Under the pieces are notes generated by a model, which ran no database searches, was not told the DNA's origin, and worked only from the letters and a program-made list of their open reading frames with translations. Positions 50,837 to 60,026 of a stretch of 64,000 bases of DNA are shown one piece after another. How positions within the stretch are numbered: the first letter of the stretch is position 1; the number at the start of each line of letters is the position of its first letter. The position numbers were made by a program, and so were the translations under genes. Origin of the DNA: Thermococcus radiotolerans (GTDB lineage Archaea; Methanobacteriota_B; Thermococci; Thermococcales; Thermococcaceae); the NCBI RefSeq assembly GCF_002214565.1, contig NZ_CP015106.1:496001-560000 (forward strand), read 5' to 3'.

Positions 50837-53071
50837 ATGGTCAGGTACATGGTAACATCCGCTCTTCCTTACGCTAATGGTCCGATTCACGCGGGACACC
50901 TGGCAGGAGCGTACCTTCCAGCGGACATCTTCGTGCGCTACCTTAGACTTAGGGGCGAGGAAGTCTTGTTCATCTGCGGAACCGACGAGCACGGGACGCC
51001 GATAACCTTCCGCGCGCTGAAGGAGGGAAGAAGCCCGAGGGAGATAGTTGACGAGTTCCACGAGCACATAAAGACGACCTTCGAGAGGGCCAAGATAAGC
51101 TTCGACTACTTCGGTAGAACCGAGCTTCCGGTTCACTACCGCATAAGCCAGGAGTTCTTCCTCAAGGCGCTTGAGAACGGCCACCTAGTCAAGAAGGTCA
51201 CCAAACAGGCCTACTGCGAGCACGACAAGATGTTTCTGCCCGACCGATACGTCATAGGCACCTGCCCCTACTGCGGCGCCGAGAACCAGCGCGGTGACCA
51301 GTGTGAGGTCTGCGGTCATCCACTGACGCCGGAGAAGCTCATCAACCCGCGCTGTAACATCTGCGGCAACCCGATAACCTTCAAGGACTCGGCCCACTAC
51401 TACATCCGCATGCAGGACTTCGAGGAGCGGCTGAAGGAGTGGGTTCTCGGCCAGGAGCACTGGAAACCGAACGTCAGGAACACCGTCCTCGGCTGGATTA
51501 ACGAGGGCCTCGAAGAGAGGGCCATGACGAGGGACCTCAACTGGGGAATACCCGTCCCCCTCGACGACGAGGACGTTAAAGGAAAGGTGCTCTACGTCTG
51601 GTTCGAGGCCCCAATAGGCTACATCTCAATCACAATCGAGCACCTGAAGAGGGAGGGGAGGGAAAACGAGTGGAAGAAGTTCTGGCTCAACCTCGACGGC
51701 GAGACCAAGGTCATCCACTTCATCGGCAAGGACAACGTGCCCTTCCACGCCATATTCTGGCCGGCCTTCCTGATGGCCTACGGAAAGTACAGGGATGAGG
51801 AAGTTGAGGCCGAGTGGAACCTGCCCTACGACATTCCCGCCAACGAGTACCTCAACCTCGAAGGCAAGAAGTTCTCCACCAGCAGGAACTGGGCCATCTG
51901 GGTCCACGAGTTCCTCGACGCCTTCCCTGCAGATTACCTGCGCTACTACCTCACCGCCATAATGCCCGAAACTCGCGATAGCGACTTCAGCTTCGCCGAC
52001 TTCAAGAGCAAGATAAACGAGGAGCTCGTCAACAACCTCGGAAACTTCGTCCACAGGGCGATGACCTTCGCCAACCGCTACTTCGACGGTGTCGTTCCGG
52101 AGAGGGGCGAGCTGGACGACCTCGACAGACAGGCCTTCGAGGAAATCGAGAAGGCCTTCGAGGAGACCGGGGAGCTGATAGCCCGCTACAAGTTCAAGGA
52201 CGCGTTAAAGCGGGTCATGGAGCTCGCCATCTTCGGCAACCGCTACTTCGACTACCAGAAGCCGTGGAAGACCGCCAAAACCGACCGGGCAAGGACGGCA
52301 ACCACCGTAAACATCTCTCTCCAGATAGTCAAGGCCCTCGGAATCCTGCTGGAGCCGTTCCTCCCCGATGCCAGCGAGAAGATATGGCACCTCCTCAACC
52401 TCGAGGAGCTGAAGAGCTGGGAGTTCACCGAGATTCCGGCCGGGCACAGGGTTAGGAAGGCCAGCCCAATGTTCAAGAAGGTAACCGACGAGGACATAAT
52501 CTACTTCATTGTGAACTACATAGCACGGGGCAACCCCAAGAGCGCCAGGCTGCTCCTCGATAAGTATTACAAGCGGGACGATGTGATGAAGGTTGCCCTC
52601 GAGCGCTTCGGGGAGGCCAAACGGGAAGAGGCCATGGCAATCCTTAAGAGCATCTACGGGGATGAAATCGGAGTTAAATCTGAAAAGTCCGGAAAATCCC
52701 CGAAGAAGGAGAAGGTGAAGAAAAAAGAGGAAGGTGGTGAAAGCGTGGAGTACATAAGCTTTGATGACTTCCTGAAGCTCGACCTCCGCGTTGGAAAGAT
52801 AATCGAGGTCAAGGATCACCCGAACGCCGACAGGCTCTACGTGGTCAAGGTTGACCTCGGAGACGAGGTCAGACAGCTCGTTGCCGGGCTGAAGAAGTAC
52901 TACAAGCCGGAAGAGCTGCTCAACCACTACGTCGTCATCATAGCAAACCTCGAGCCCAAGAAGCTCAGGGGAGTAGAGAGCCAGGGAATGCTCTTAGCGG
53001 CTGACGACGGCGAGAACGTGGCTTTGCTCATGCCAGATAAGGAGATAAAACTGGGAGCAGGGATAAGGTGA
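50837..53071 (+). CDS. metG: Methionyl-tRNA synthetase with C-terminal tRNA-binding domain
   Basis: This 744-residue class I synthetase has the HIGH-type motif PYANGPIHAGHLAG, zinc knuckles CPYC...CEVCG and CNICG (about 140-185), and the KMSKS loop written KFSTSRN near 350. A Lys-rich linker (KSGKSPKKEKVKKKEEGGE) joins a C-terminal OB-fold tRNA-binding domain (DLRVGKIIEVKDHPNADRLYV). An internal GGTGGTGA (52733-52740) precedes an in-frame GTG at 52745, exactly at the start of the tRNA-binding domain, so a separate 108-residue product could be made. Confidence 0.96.
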   Translation: MVRYMVTSALPYANGPIHAGHLAGAYLPADIFVRYLRLRGEEVLFICGTDEHGTPITFRALKEGRSPREIVDEFHEHIKTTFERAKISFDYFGRTELPVHYRISQEFFLKALENGHLVKKVTKQAYCEHDKMFLPDRYVIGTCPYCGAENQRGDQCEVCGHPLTPEKLINPRCNICGNPITFKDSAHYYIRMQDFEERLKEWVLGQEHWKPNVRNTVLGWINEGLEERAMTRDLNWGIPVPLDDEDVKGKVLYVWFEAPIGYISITIEHLKREGRENEWKKFWLNLDGETKVIHFIGKDNVPFHAIFWPAFLMAYGKYRDEEVEAEWNLPYDIPANEYLNLEGKKFSTSRNWAIWVHEFLDAFPADYLRYYLTAIMPETRDSDFSFADFKSKINEELVNNLGNFVHRAMTFANRYFDGVVPERGELDDLDRQAFEEIEKAFEETGELIARYKFKDALKRVMELAIFGNRYFDYQKPWKTAKTDRARTATTVNISLQIVKALGILLEPFLPDASEKIWHLLNLEELKSWEFTEIPAGHRVRKASPMFKKVTDEDIIYFIVNYIARGNPKSARLLLDKYYKRDDVMKVALERFGEAKREEAMAILKSIYGDEIGVKSEKSGKSPKKEKVKKKEEGGESVEYISFDDFLKLDLRVGKIIEVKDHPNADRLYVVKVDLGDEVRQLVAGLKKYYKPEELLNHYVVIIANLEPKKLRGVESQGMLLAADDGENVALLMPDKEIKLGAGIR

Positions 53072-53082
53072 CTAAGGGGAGC

Positions 53083-53922
53083 TCAGAACCTGAGCTCCAC
53101 CCAGTTTTCCTTTCTGCCCTTCAGAACCTTCACAAGACCCTTCCTCTCGAGGCGCTTGAACATCCTCCAGGCGGTGGTCTTCGGCAGACCTATCGCCTCC
53201 CTAACCTCGGCCTGGCTGGCCTTCCCGCCTTTGTCGAAGATGTAGAGCAGCGCACGCTTCTCCTCCTCGTTGAGGTCGAGGTTCTCAAGCCTGGCCTGGA
53301 ACTCCTCGCGGGTCGGCATTGAGCTCTGACCCCTTTTCTTTCTCCATAGGGCATAGGCGGAGCCTCCGACTACCGCAAGACCTCCCAAGAGGGCGAGATA
53401 CGGCAAACTGCCCGCCCCGCTCTCCCCTCCGACCCCTCTGCCGTTGAGCGTGTAGGAAACGCTCTGGTTTCCAGGGGGCATGGTTATCGAGTTCCCCGCT
53501 ATCTCAAGCGGTATGTCGCTCAGGTCAACCACTATGGCGTTTTCGGGCAGCACAACTGTGAAGGAATCGTTGGTCGCAACGTGAAGCGTCCACACCATGC
53601 CCTCCTTCGCGGTCAGGTCAGGGGTGTAGTAGGAGACCTTGACTATCCCGGCATCCCCGGAATAGATGAGGAGACTTCCGTTCTCAAGCAGGAAGTTCAA
53701 GGGATTTCCGTCCTCGTCCTCAACGATGACGTTTTCGTAATGGTCTCCTATGAGAGGAAGTTCAATCTGGGAGGCGTACTCCGCGGGCAGGATTTCATAT
53801 TCAACCTTGACGTAGCCGTCATCGTAAACCGTCAAAACCAGAGACGAGACGGTATACGCACTAACCCAAGGCAGAAGGATGAGCGTTGCCATCAGGAAGA
53901 CTGCAACTTGCCTGAGTCTCAT
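53083..53922 (-). CDS. Membrane-anchored winged-helix regulator
   Basis: A signal sequence (VAVFLMATLILLPWVSA) is followed by a beta-rich extracellular domain (about 22-165), one membrane helix (LPYLALLGGLAVVGGSAYAL) and a cytosolic winged helix (ALLYIFDKGGKASQAEVREAIGLPKTTAWRMFKRLERKGLV). This layout is a one-protein membrane sensor/regulator of a kind seen in Thermococcales. It sits 32 bases downstream of a secreted helical protein on the same strand, suggesting a pair. Ligand and targets are unknown. Confidence 0.82.
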   Translation of the reverse strand: MRLRQVAVFLMATLILLPWVSAYTVSSLVLTVYDDGYVKVEYEILPAEYASQIELPLIGDHYENVIVEDEDGNPLNFLLENGSLLIYSGDAGIVKVSYYTPDLTAKEGMVWTLHVATNDSFTVVLPENAIVVDLSDIPLEIAGNSITMPPGNQSVSYTLNGRGVGGESGAGSLPYLALLGGLAVVGGSAYALWRKKRGQSSMPTREEFQARLENLDLNEEEKRALLYIFDKGGKASQAEVREAIGLPKTTAWRMFKRLERKGLVKVLKGRKENWVELRF

Positions 53923-53954
53923 TTAAGCATCCCTCCGTAATGAAAAAGGAAAGG

Positions 53955-55163
53955 TCAAGAGTGGGCGAGTATGAACTCGTCTACCCGGTGGAGCATCTCT
54001 AGGGCTATCGCGAAGTGGGCCTTGGCCTGTAGGGGCTTCTTTGCCCTGAGAAGCCCGACGCCTATCCTGAGCTCTTGGACGGCAATCTTTAGCTGAACCT
54101 CCGCCCTGGTGGTGTCGACGCCCCTGCTCTTAAGCTCGCGGAGCGCCTTTGAGTCCTTCTGAATCCTGTCGTTCATCTCCCTGAGGAAAGCGCGGATGTC
54201 CTTCAGCTTTTCCTCGAGCTCCCTCTCGTGAACTTTTCTCAGTATAAACTCAACGGCATTGTGGAACTCAACTATGGTTTCCCTGTTATCCTTCATGACG
54301 GTCAGAGCGTCCTCCCACTTGCCCTCGTCCGCGAGAGCCTTGACCTGATCGTAAACCTCCGAGAAAGCATCGAGCCTCTCCTGGAGCTCCGTCACGTTGT
54401 AACCGTTCTGCTCCCCGACTTCGATTGCCTTCTGAGCTATCTCCATTCCCTTCTCGCCCTTGATCAGGAAGTCCTTGACGATCTTGTCGGCGTTTGCATA
54501 GGCGAGCTCCTCGCGGACCTTTCTCAGCTCCTCGTCGAGGAGAGCTTTCTTCTCCTTGGCGGCGTCATAGTCTGCCTTCGCCTTTTCGTAGTCCCCGGCC
54601 TTAAGGTCATCCAGTACAACCTTGTAGGCATCTCTGGTCTCGTTGTAGAGTGCGGTGAGGTTGCTCACGTCTATCCCTTGGTTCTGGGCGATGTTTATTG
54701 TCTTCTCAACGAACCTGAAGTACTCCGTCATGCGCTCGATTTCCATTTTGATGTGTTCCCTTACATCCTGGACCTTCTCCTTGGCCTCCTTAAGCGCTGA
54801 GAGTGCAACCTTGTAGTGGTGCATGGCAGTGAGGCTGTCCAGTATCGAGTTGTAGTAGTCGCCGGCCTCGTATTCACTCATCGCCTTTTCCTTGTAGTCC
54901 TCTGCGAGCTCGTAGTGGGTTAATATCGTCGAGTTCTCGGGCAGCTTGTCCTTTATGGGTTCTATCTTGTCCTCGGCGAACTTGCTCAGCCTCTGAAGCT
55001 GGTCAATCAGCTGACCCGCTATCACCATCTCCCTGGTGCTGTTGTCCATTGCCACTCCAGTGTACGATTCGGTGGTGTTGTTGCCCTCCGCAAGACCGAG
55101 GGGCAGTATACTCCCAACCAGCAATATTGCCAGGGCCAGTGCAAAGCCCTTCATTCCCTTCAT
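53955..55163 (-). CDS. Secreted helical-repeat protein
   Basis: A signal peptide (MKGFALALAILLVGSILPLGLA) precedes about 375 residues of almost pure alpha helix with many Lys/Glu heptads and TPR-like spacing (SEYEAGDYYNSILDSLTAMHHYKVALSALKEA, AGDYEKAKADYDAAKEKKALL). No membrane anchor is visible. Several N-x-S/T sites fit a glycosylated exterior protein. ATG 55163 follows GGTGATG. It lies directly upstream of the membrane regulator gene, which may sense it. No known family name can be given. Confidence 0.75.
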   Translation of the reverse strand: MKGMKGFALALAILLVGSILPLGLAEGNNTTESYTGVAMDNSTREMVIAGQLIDQLQRLSKFAEDKIEPIKDKLPENSTILTHYELAEDYKEKAMSEYEAGDYYNSILDSLTAMHHYKVALSALKEAKEKVQDVREHIKMEIERMTEYFRFVEKTINIAQNQGIDVSNLTALYNETRDAYKVVLDDLKAGDYEKAKADYDAAKEKKALLDEELRKVREELAYANADKIVKDFLIKGEKGMEIAQKAIEVGEQNGYNVTELQERLDAFSEVYDQVKALADEGKWEDALTVMKDNRETIVEFHNAVEFILRKVHERELEEKLKDIRAFLREMNDRIQKDSKALRELKSRGVDTTRAEVQLKIAVQELRIGVGLLRAKKPLQAKAHFAIALEMLHRVDEFILAHS

Positions 55164-55224
55164 GGGCATCACCGATGAAGGCTAGGCGCCCAACCTATTT
55201 GAGGACTCCGACGGAACGAACGTT

Positions 55225-55506
55225 TCAGAGCGTTCCATTCTTCTCAAGTTCCCTTATATGGAGCGCTGTAACACATATTCCCTCCATCACGTTCGTAAAA
55301 TGCGGAATCTCCCCGAACTGGGCGTACAGGCTTCCGTAGTTCGGGTGCCACGCATCGACCTGCTCGCGTCCCCTAGCGGTGATGATGTACACCACCCACC
55401 CCCTATCCTTGAGGGTCTCAACGAGCTTCCATGCGTTCGTCATGTCGTTTTCATCCTCTATCTCGACTCCGTACTCGGCCTTGATTTTCTCGAACACTTC
55501 TTTCAT
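55225..55506 (-). CDS. Small conserved hypothetical protein
   Basis: This 93-residue soluble protein has a charged helical N-terminus and a beta-strand segment (WVVYIITARGREQVDAWHPNYG). The ITARGREQ part resembles motif II of HAD phosphatases, but the catalytic Asp region is missing, so this is no more than a resemblance. GGGGGAGA precedes the ATG. It is 30 bases downstream of a TauE/SafE gene on the same strand. Function is unknown. Confidence 0.7.
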   Translation of the reverse strand: MKEVFEKIKAEYGVEIEDENDMTNAWKLVETLKDRGWVVYIITARGREQVDAWHPNYGSLYAQFGEIPHFTNVMEGICVTALHIRELEKNGTL

Positions 55507-55536
55507 GTTCTCCCCCAGAGGAACTAGTCAAGGAGA

Positions 55537-56289
55537 TTAAAAACCTTTGAGTGACTTGAGGAGGAGCCTCACCGCGACCATTATCAGAAGCACCGAGAAC
55601 AGTATCTTAAACCGCCTTGGATGAAGCTTCGGAACCAGCCTGGCCCCCACGGCAGCCCCTATTATGAGACCCGGGGACAGCAGGAGCGCCGTTTGAAGGT
55701 CCACCTGCCCGAGTCCGATGTGGGTGGCCGTTCCCACCAGGGCCGTGAAGAACAGGGCGAGGCTGGACGTTCCAACAGCGTAGTTCACGGGGAGACCCGC
55801 GAGGGTGTGGAAGAGGGGGACGTTCAATACCCCTCCACTGACCCCCAGGAGTCCGGAAGTCAGGCCGGAGAGGGCACCGATCAGCGGAACCTTCCGATAA
55901 TTTATCCTCAGTGCCTCCCCGCGGTTTCTTACATCGTTTCGTTTGACGAAGACGTAGGCAACGTAGATTAGGAGAAGGCCGAATACCACCTCCAGGACGT
56001 TTGAGTTCAGCATTCCCGAGAGGTACGCGCCTATAACCGCGGCAGGGATTGAAAAGACCTCCTTCAGAAAAGCCACCCGGTAGAGAACCCTGCCTGCCCG
56101 GATGTGGGCGTATGCGGAGGAGAGTGAGCTTATCGTTATGCACGCGAGGCTGGTTCCGATAGCCATGTGAATGGGCAGTCCAAGGAACACCAGCGAGGGA
56201 ACTATGAGGAACCCGCCTCCGACTCCAAACAGACCCGCTATAGTGCCTATGAGGGTACCGATTAAAACGGCCATCGCAGGGTTAAGCAT
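55537..56289 (-). CDS. TauE/SafE-family membrane transporter 1
   Basis: This 250-residue protein has about eight helices in two inverted halves, each with the glycine-rich motif of sulfite/sulfonate exporters (GLFGVGGGFLIVPSLVFLG near 20; SGLLGVSGGVLNVPLFHTLAG near 140). It probably exports an organic or inorganic sulphur anion. A second homologue lies at 56891-57658. The leader contains TATA-like TTATATAA at about 56318-56325. Confidence 0.87.
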   Translation of the reverse strand: MLNPAMAVLIGTLIGTIAGLFGVGGGFLIVPSLVFLGLPIHMAIGTSLACITISSLSSAYAHIRAGRVLYRVAFLKEVFSIPAAVIGAYLSGMLNSNVLEVVFGLLLIYVAYVFVKRNDVRNRGEALRINYRKVPLIGALSGLTSGLLGVSGGVLNVPLFHTLAGLPVNYAVGTSSLALFFTALVGTATHIGLGQVDLQTALLLSPGLIIGAAVGARLVPKLHPRRFKILFSVLLIMVAVRLLLKSLKGF

Positions 56290-56388
56290 TCCGCATCGGC
56301 CCGGTATCCCCGGGAAGGTTTATATAATTTAGCCGGATGATTACACTTCGGCCAAAAATTTTTGAACTTTGGAGCCTTAGGAATCTAG

Positions 56389-56949
56389 ATGGAAATGGGG
56401 TGGAAAAAGTACTGGCTGATGGTGCTTCTCGTCTTTGTGATAACCCAGCCGGGCTCGATAACCTTCGCCAACTGGGACGCACCCTACGGCTTTTACAAGG
56501 ACCTCTCGGTCTGGCTCGGCTCCGCCGCTGGGGGATTGCTGCTGGTGCTCACCTACGACCTGTACGAGTGGAGGAATGGAAAGCTGAGCTCCGTGAATCT
56601 TCTTCTGGTTGGGGTTATCCTCGTCCTAACGGCCATAATCGGCTATCGCGCTGAGCTTGCGCTCGGAGGTGAGATGGGCTACGGAAGCGGGAACATAGTG
56701 CTTTTTGTTATTGGGGGGCTCATTGGGTTCACATTGTCCGTAATGCTGCTTATAGTCTCTCTACTGCACATCCTGACGGGAGAGCTCTATTATCCCTATG
56801 ATAGGCCTCTGGTGATTGCGTGGCTGGTCATGATGGTTACAACGCTCCTCCTTGGGGCGGCTTATCTGAAGGAAAGAAGGAGAGGAGAACTCACGGAACA
56901 GGAAGGCCGAGACCCTTCAGAATCATCCTCAGAGCCAAGAGGGCCATGA
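56389..56949 (+). CDS. Hypothetical membrane protein between two TauE genes
   Basis: This 186-residue protein has four or five hydrophobic segments (KYWLMVLLVFVITQPGS, GSAAGGLLLVLTYDLYEW, LLLVGVILVLTAIIGY, IVLFVIGGLIGFTLSVML, LVMMVTTLLLGAAYL) and a short charged cytosolic tail. I recognise no family. It is oriented opposite to both flanking TauE/SafE genes and its 3' end overlaps the second by 59 bases tail to tail. A role beside the exporters is only a neighbourhood guess. Confidence 0.7.
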   Translation: MEMGWKKYWLMVLLVFVITQPGSITFANWDAPYGFYKDLSVWLGSAAGGLLLVLTYDLYEWRNGKLSSVNLLLVGVILVLTAIIGYRAELALGGEMGYGSGNIVLFVIGGLIGFTLSVMLLIVSLLHILTGELYYPYDRPLVIAWLVMMVTTLLLGAAYLKERRRGELTEQEGRDPSESSSEPRGP

Positions 56950-57658
56950 CGACCGCGAAGGCCTTCTTAAGACTGTCCGCCCTCGTTCTCTTCGCTATTC
57001 TCGCACCGAGCTGGGCGCCTATGATGAGGCCTGGCACGAGGAGAACCAGCCACTGGGTCTCCACATTGCCCATGGCGTAGTGCTTGAGAGCTCCAGCCGT
57101 TGCCGTGAAGACTATCGCAAAGCTTGAAGTTGCCACCGCGTAGTGTATCGGCAGGCCGAGGTAAGTCAGGAAGGGCACGTTGATTATGCCCCCACCTACG
57201 CCGAGGAGGCCGCTGGCTATCCCCGCGAAGAAGCCTCCAAGTGGAACCAGCTTGTAGTTAACCTCAACGTCCTCGAGCCTGACTTCACTCGGTTCGGCCG
57301 TTTTCTTGCGGTATATCCTCACCGCGACCATAATCAGCGCGAGACCGAAGATTACCTTCAGCTGGGCAGCACTTATAAAAGAAGTCAGCCACGCGCCGAT
57401 GTAGGCACCGATTACGGCCGTTGAGGCCAGCAGAAGGCCGGCCTTGTAATGTATCCTCCTCTGCCTTGAGTACGCTACCGCCGAGCTGAGGGATGTAAAG
57501 ACGACAGCCGCGCTCGATGTGCCCACCGCGTGGTGTATCTCGACGCCGAGGAAGTTCAGCGTCGGAACTATCAGGAACCCACCCCCGAGGCCAAAGAGCG
57601 CCGCGAGTATGCCGATGAATATCCCAACTGCGAAGTAGCCGACGTATTTTAGCACCAA
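56891..57658 (-). CDS. TauE/SafE-family membrane transporter 2
   Basis: This 255-residue paralogue of the first TauE/SafE protein repeats both signatures (ALFGLGGGFLIVPTLNFLG, SGLLGVGGGIINVPFLTYLG), and has about eight helices. The start is a GTG at 57658 preceded by GGGGGTGAT. Two close paralogues within 2 kb suggest duplication with divergence in substrate. The gene follows a short unexplained stretch (57660-57895) that carries a hairpin also seen near tRNA-Val. Confidence 0.87.
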   Translation of the reverse strand: MVLKYVGYFAVGIFIGILAALFGLGGGFLIVPTLNFLGVEIHHAVGTSSAAVVFTSLSSAVAYSRQRRIHYKAGLLLASTAVIGAYIGAWLTSFISAAQLKVIFGLALIMVAVRIYRKKTAEPSEVRLEDVEVNYKLVPLGGFFAGIASGLLGVGGGIINVPFLTYLGLPIHYAVATSSFAIVFTATAGALKHYAMGNVETQWLVLLVPGLIIGAQLGARIAKRTRADSLKKAFAVVMALLALRMILKGLGLPVP

Positions 57659-57659
57659 A

Positions 57660-57895
57660 TCACCCCCAGAGCCCTTTGCTACGCAAAGCGCTCGCGGAAA
57701 GTCTTTTAACTGTCAGACCTTGATTTCTCCTGAGATAGGGTGCTTCTTCATCTGTAACTCTCCCATTGTTCGCTCCATTTAGCATGCCCAACGGCGAATG
57801 AGTGCGAACCTCCCCAAAGGTACTCATCTCTTGGACACCCTCCCTAAGAGGCTTCTTAGGGTTCTCTTGTCGTTCCTGGCGAGAACCCCTGACCC
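57660..57895 (-). other. Unexplained stretch with hairpin, possible element relic
   Basis: This 236-base gap lies between the M42 stop and the TauE start. It has a CTTTGC/GCAAAG hairpin (57674-57688) whose stem is the same as one at 11315-11329. A minus-strand open frame runs through it (residues such as EMSTFGEVRTHSPLG and EEAPYLRRNQG); in style its end recalls C-termini of IS200/IS605 TnpB proteins, but I cannot show homology. It may be a decayed mobile-element end or noise. Confidence 0.35.
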
Positions 57896-58891
57896 TCAAA
57901 GTTCAAACGCTATCGCCTCTATGAGTTTTATCAGGGCCTCGAGGTCGGCCAGATGAAGGGTCTCGACCTCGCTGTGGAGGTACCTTATCGGAACGCTCAA
58001 AGCGAGAACCTCGCTCTTATGCTGGAAGGCCGATGCATCCGTTCCGCCGCCTGTGACACCTATCTGAAGGGGAACCTCGTTCCTCGACGCTATCTCGGCA
58101 ACCTTTCTGGCGAGCTCCCTCGTGTAAATCGCGGAGTTATCAACAGCCCTTATCACCGCTCCCCCGCCGAGCTTCACATCACCGGTCAGGTCACCGCAGC
58201 AGGCAAAGGAGTCTACAGCAAAGGCGTACTTTGGAGTGTAATGCTCGGCCAGGAACTTTGCTCCTTTGAGGCCAATCTCCTCCTGCACGGTGAAGGCAAA
58301 AATCCACCTTCCGTCCAAATCGTGGTCCACCAGGTCCTTTATTGCCTCAATTAAAGCGACGACGCCGAAGCGGTCATCCAGCGAGCGGGTTGAAACGTAG
58401 CGGTGGTTGAGAACCGCAAAATGCTTCTTGAAGACCGCGTAATCAAGCGCCTTGACCCCAAGGGCTTCCGCCTCCCTCTTGCTCTCGGCACCGATGTCTA
58501 TGACCAGCTCCCTCCAGGGAACCGTGTCGAACTTTCTTTCGAGGTTGAGGTGCACCGGAAGGGCACCTATGACGCCGTCGAGCTTTCCGTTCTCGGTTAT
58601 AACATCAAAATGCCTCCCGTAGAGAAGCCTGTCGTCTATTCCTCCGATTTTCCTGAAGGTGAGCTTTCCGTCCGGCCTTATTCCAGTGATTAGAAGGCCT
58701 ATCTCGTCCATGTGGGCCATGAAGATGCCCTTAAGTTCGCCCTCGCCGAGCTCGACTATGAGATTCCCAATGGTATCAACCGCATAGTCGGCGTAGGGTT
58801 CAATCCATTCCTTTATCTTCTCCCTCACCCTCTCCTCGTAGCCCGAAATTCCGGGAATCTGCGTTATCTCCCTCAGCTCTTCAACGAGCAT
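57896..58891 (-). CDS. M42 family metallopeptidase
   Basis: This 331-residue enzyme is the second M42 aminopeptidase of the window. Metal and catalytic residues appear as MAHMDEIGLL near residue 58, SLDDRFG near 170, VQEEIGLKGA near 205, DSFACCGDLTGD and the late His in RYLHSEVETLH. It has the typical HMDEIG form, unlike the HVDTLG of the first copy. It is expected to form a large cytosolic TET complex and trim peptides. Confidence 0.92.
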   Translation of the reverse strand: MLVEELREITQIPGISGYEERVREKIKEWIEPYADYAVDTIGNLIVELGEGELKGIFMAHMDEIGLLITGIRPDGKLTFRKIGGIDDRLLYGRHFDVITENGKLDGVIGALPVHLNLERKFDTVPWRELVIDIGAESKREAEALGVKALDYAVFKKHFAVLNHRYVSTRSLDDRFGVVALIEAIKDLVDHDLDGRWIFAFTVQEEIGLKGAKFLAEHYTPKYAFAVDSFACCGDLTGDVKLGGGAVIRAVDNSAIYTRELARKVAEIASRNEVPLQIGVTGGGTDASAFQHKSEVLALSVPIRYLHSEVETLHLADLEALIKLIEAIAFEL

Positions 58892-58900
58892 GATATCACC

Positions 58901-59902
58901 TCAGAGCATCCTCACCTTCTCCGGCGGACAGATTTCGACCACTTCACGGTTCACCAGGGTGTCCGGAACCTCGCCGCGGAGAATCGCGAGGAGATTCTTA
59001 ACCGCCTGGAATCCCATATCCTCCATGGCCTCCTTTGAGAGACCTGCGTAGTGGGGCGTTAGGACGGTCTCCCACTCGTGCTTGAACAGCTCGTGCTCCT
59101 GAATCGGCTCGTTCTCGAAGACGTCGCTCGCGTAGCCCTTCAGCTTTCCTTCCTCGATGGCCTCCACGAGGGCCTTCTCGTCCACGAGGGTTCCGCGTCC
59201 GATGTTGACGAGGTACTTGCCTTCGAGGAGCTTTAGTCTCTCCGCGTTGATTATGTGGTAGGTCTCTGGAAGGGCGGGAAGGGCCAAAATCACGATATCG
59301 CTCTCCCTCAGGACGTCGTCGAGGGGAAGGTATCTCGCGTTTACTTCTTCCTCTATATCGGGCTTCCGAGAGCGGGACCAGTAGAGTATCTCCGTCCCCA
59401 TCGCCTTCATTCTTCGTGCTATGGCCTTTCCTATGGCGCCCATCCCGAGGATTCCAACCTTTTTCCCATAAACGGTCTCTATACCCTTGAAGCCGCCCCA
59501 TATCGTCCGGTGGGAGTCCCACTTGCCGGCGCGGATGAACCTGTCGGAGTAGGCTATCTTCCTGAGGAGTGCTATGGTCAGGCCAACGGCGAACTCAGCG
59601 ACGGCCTCGCTCAGAACACCGGAAACCTTGGTGACGTATATTCCCCTTTCGGTTGCAGCTTTAACGTCAACGTGGTCGTAACCGGCGGAATGGCAGCTTA
59701 TCACCCTCAGCCTGTCGGCCCTCTCGATAACCTCACGGGGGAACGGGTTCAGTGGAGAGAGTATCACCGCGTCGAATTCTCCTATTCGCTCCTTCAGTTC
59801 ATCAACGTCGGGATACAGGATGAACTCGACGTCCGCGTATTTCCTGAGTTCCTCAACGGGTTTGCTCTTCATCTTAAAGAGAACGGCCACCTTTGGCCTC
59901 AT
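58901..59902 (-). CDS. D-isomer-specific 2-hydroxyacid dehydrogenase
   Basis: This NAD(P)-dependent oxidoreductase of 333 residues has the dinucleotide motif KVGILGMGAIGKAIARRM near residue 150 and the catalytic triad in NIGRGTLVD (Arg), FENEP (Glu) and LTPHYAG (His). Related enzymes reduce glyoxylate or hydroxypyruvate or oxidise phosphoglycerate; the sequence does not settle which. It lies nine bases upstream of the M42 gene on the same strand, so they are probably co-transcribed. Confidence 0.88.
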   Translation of the reverse strand: MRPKVAVLFKMKSKPVEELRKYADVEFILYPDVDELKERIGEFDAVILSPLNPFPREVIERADRLRVISCHSAGYDHVDVKAATERGIYVTKVSGVLSEAVAEFAVGLTIALLRKIAYSDRFIRAGKWDSHRTIWGGFKGIETVYGKKVGILGMGAIGKAIARRMKAMGTEILYWSRSRKPDIEEEVNARYLPLDDVLRESDIVILALPALPETYHIINAERLKLLEGKYLVNIGRGTLVDEKALVEAIEEGKLKGYASDVFENEPIQEHELFKHEWETVLTPHYAGLSKEAMEDMGFQAVKNLLAILRGEVPDTLVNREVVEICPPEKVRML

Positions 59903-60026
59903 AGTATCACCTTAAGATGCTTATCGAAACGAGCCTAAAAGGTTTTTGCATGGAATTCCTCAAAATTCCGGCCCGGCACCGGGAAAACTTAAAAACTTTT
60001 CCGGTTTCTCCCTTTAGGTGGTGTAG

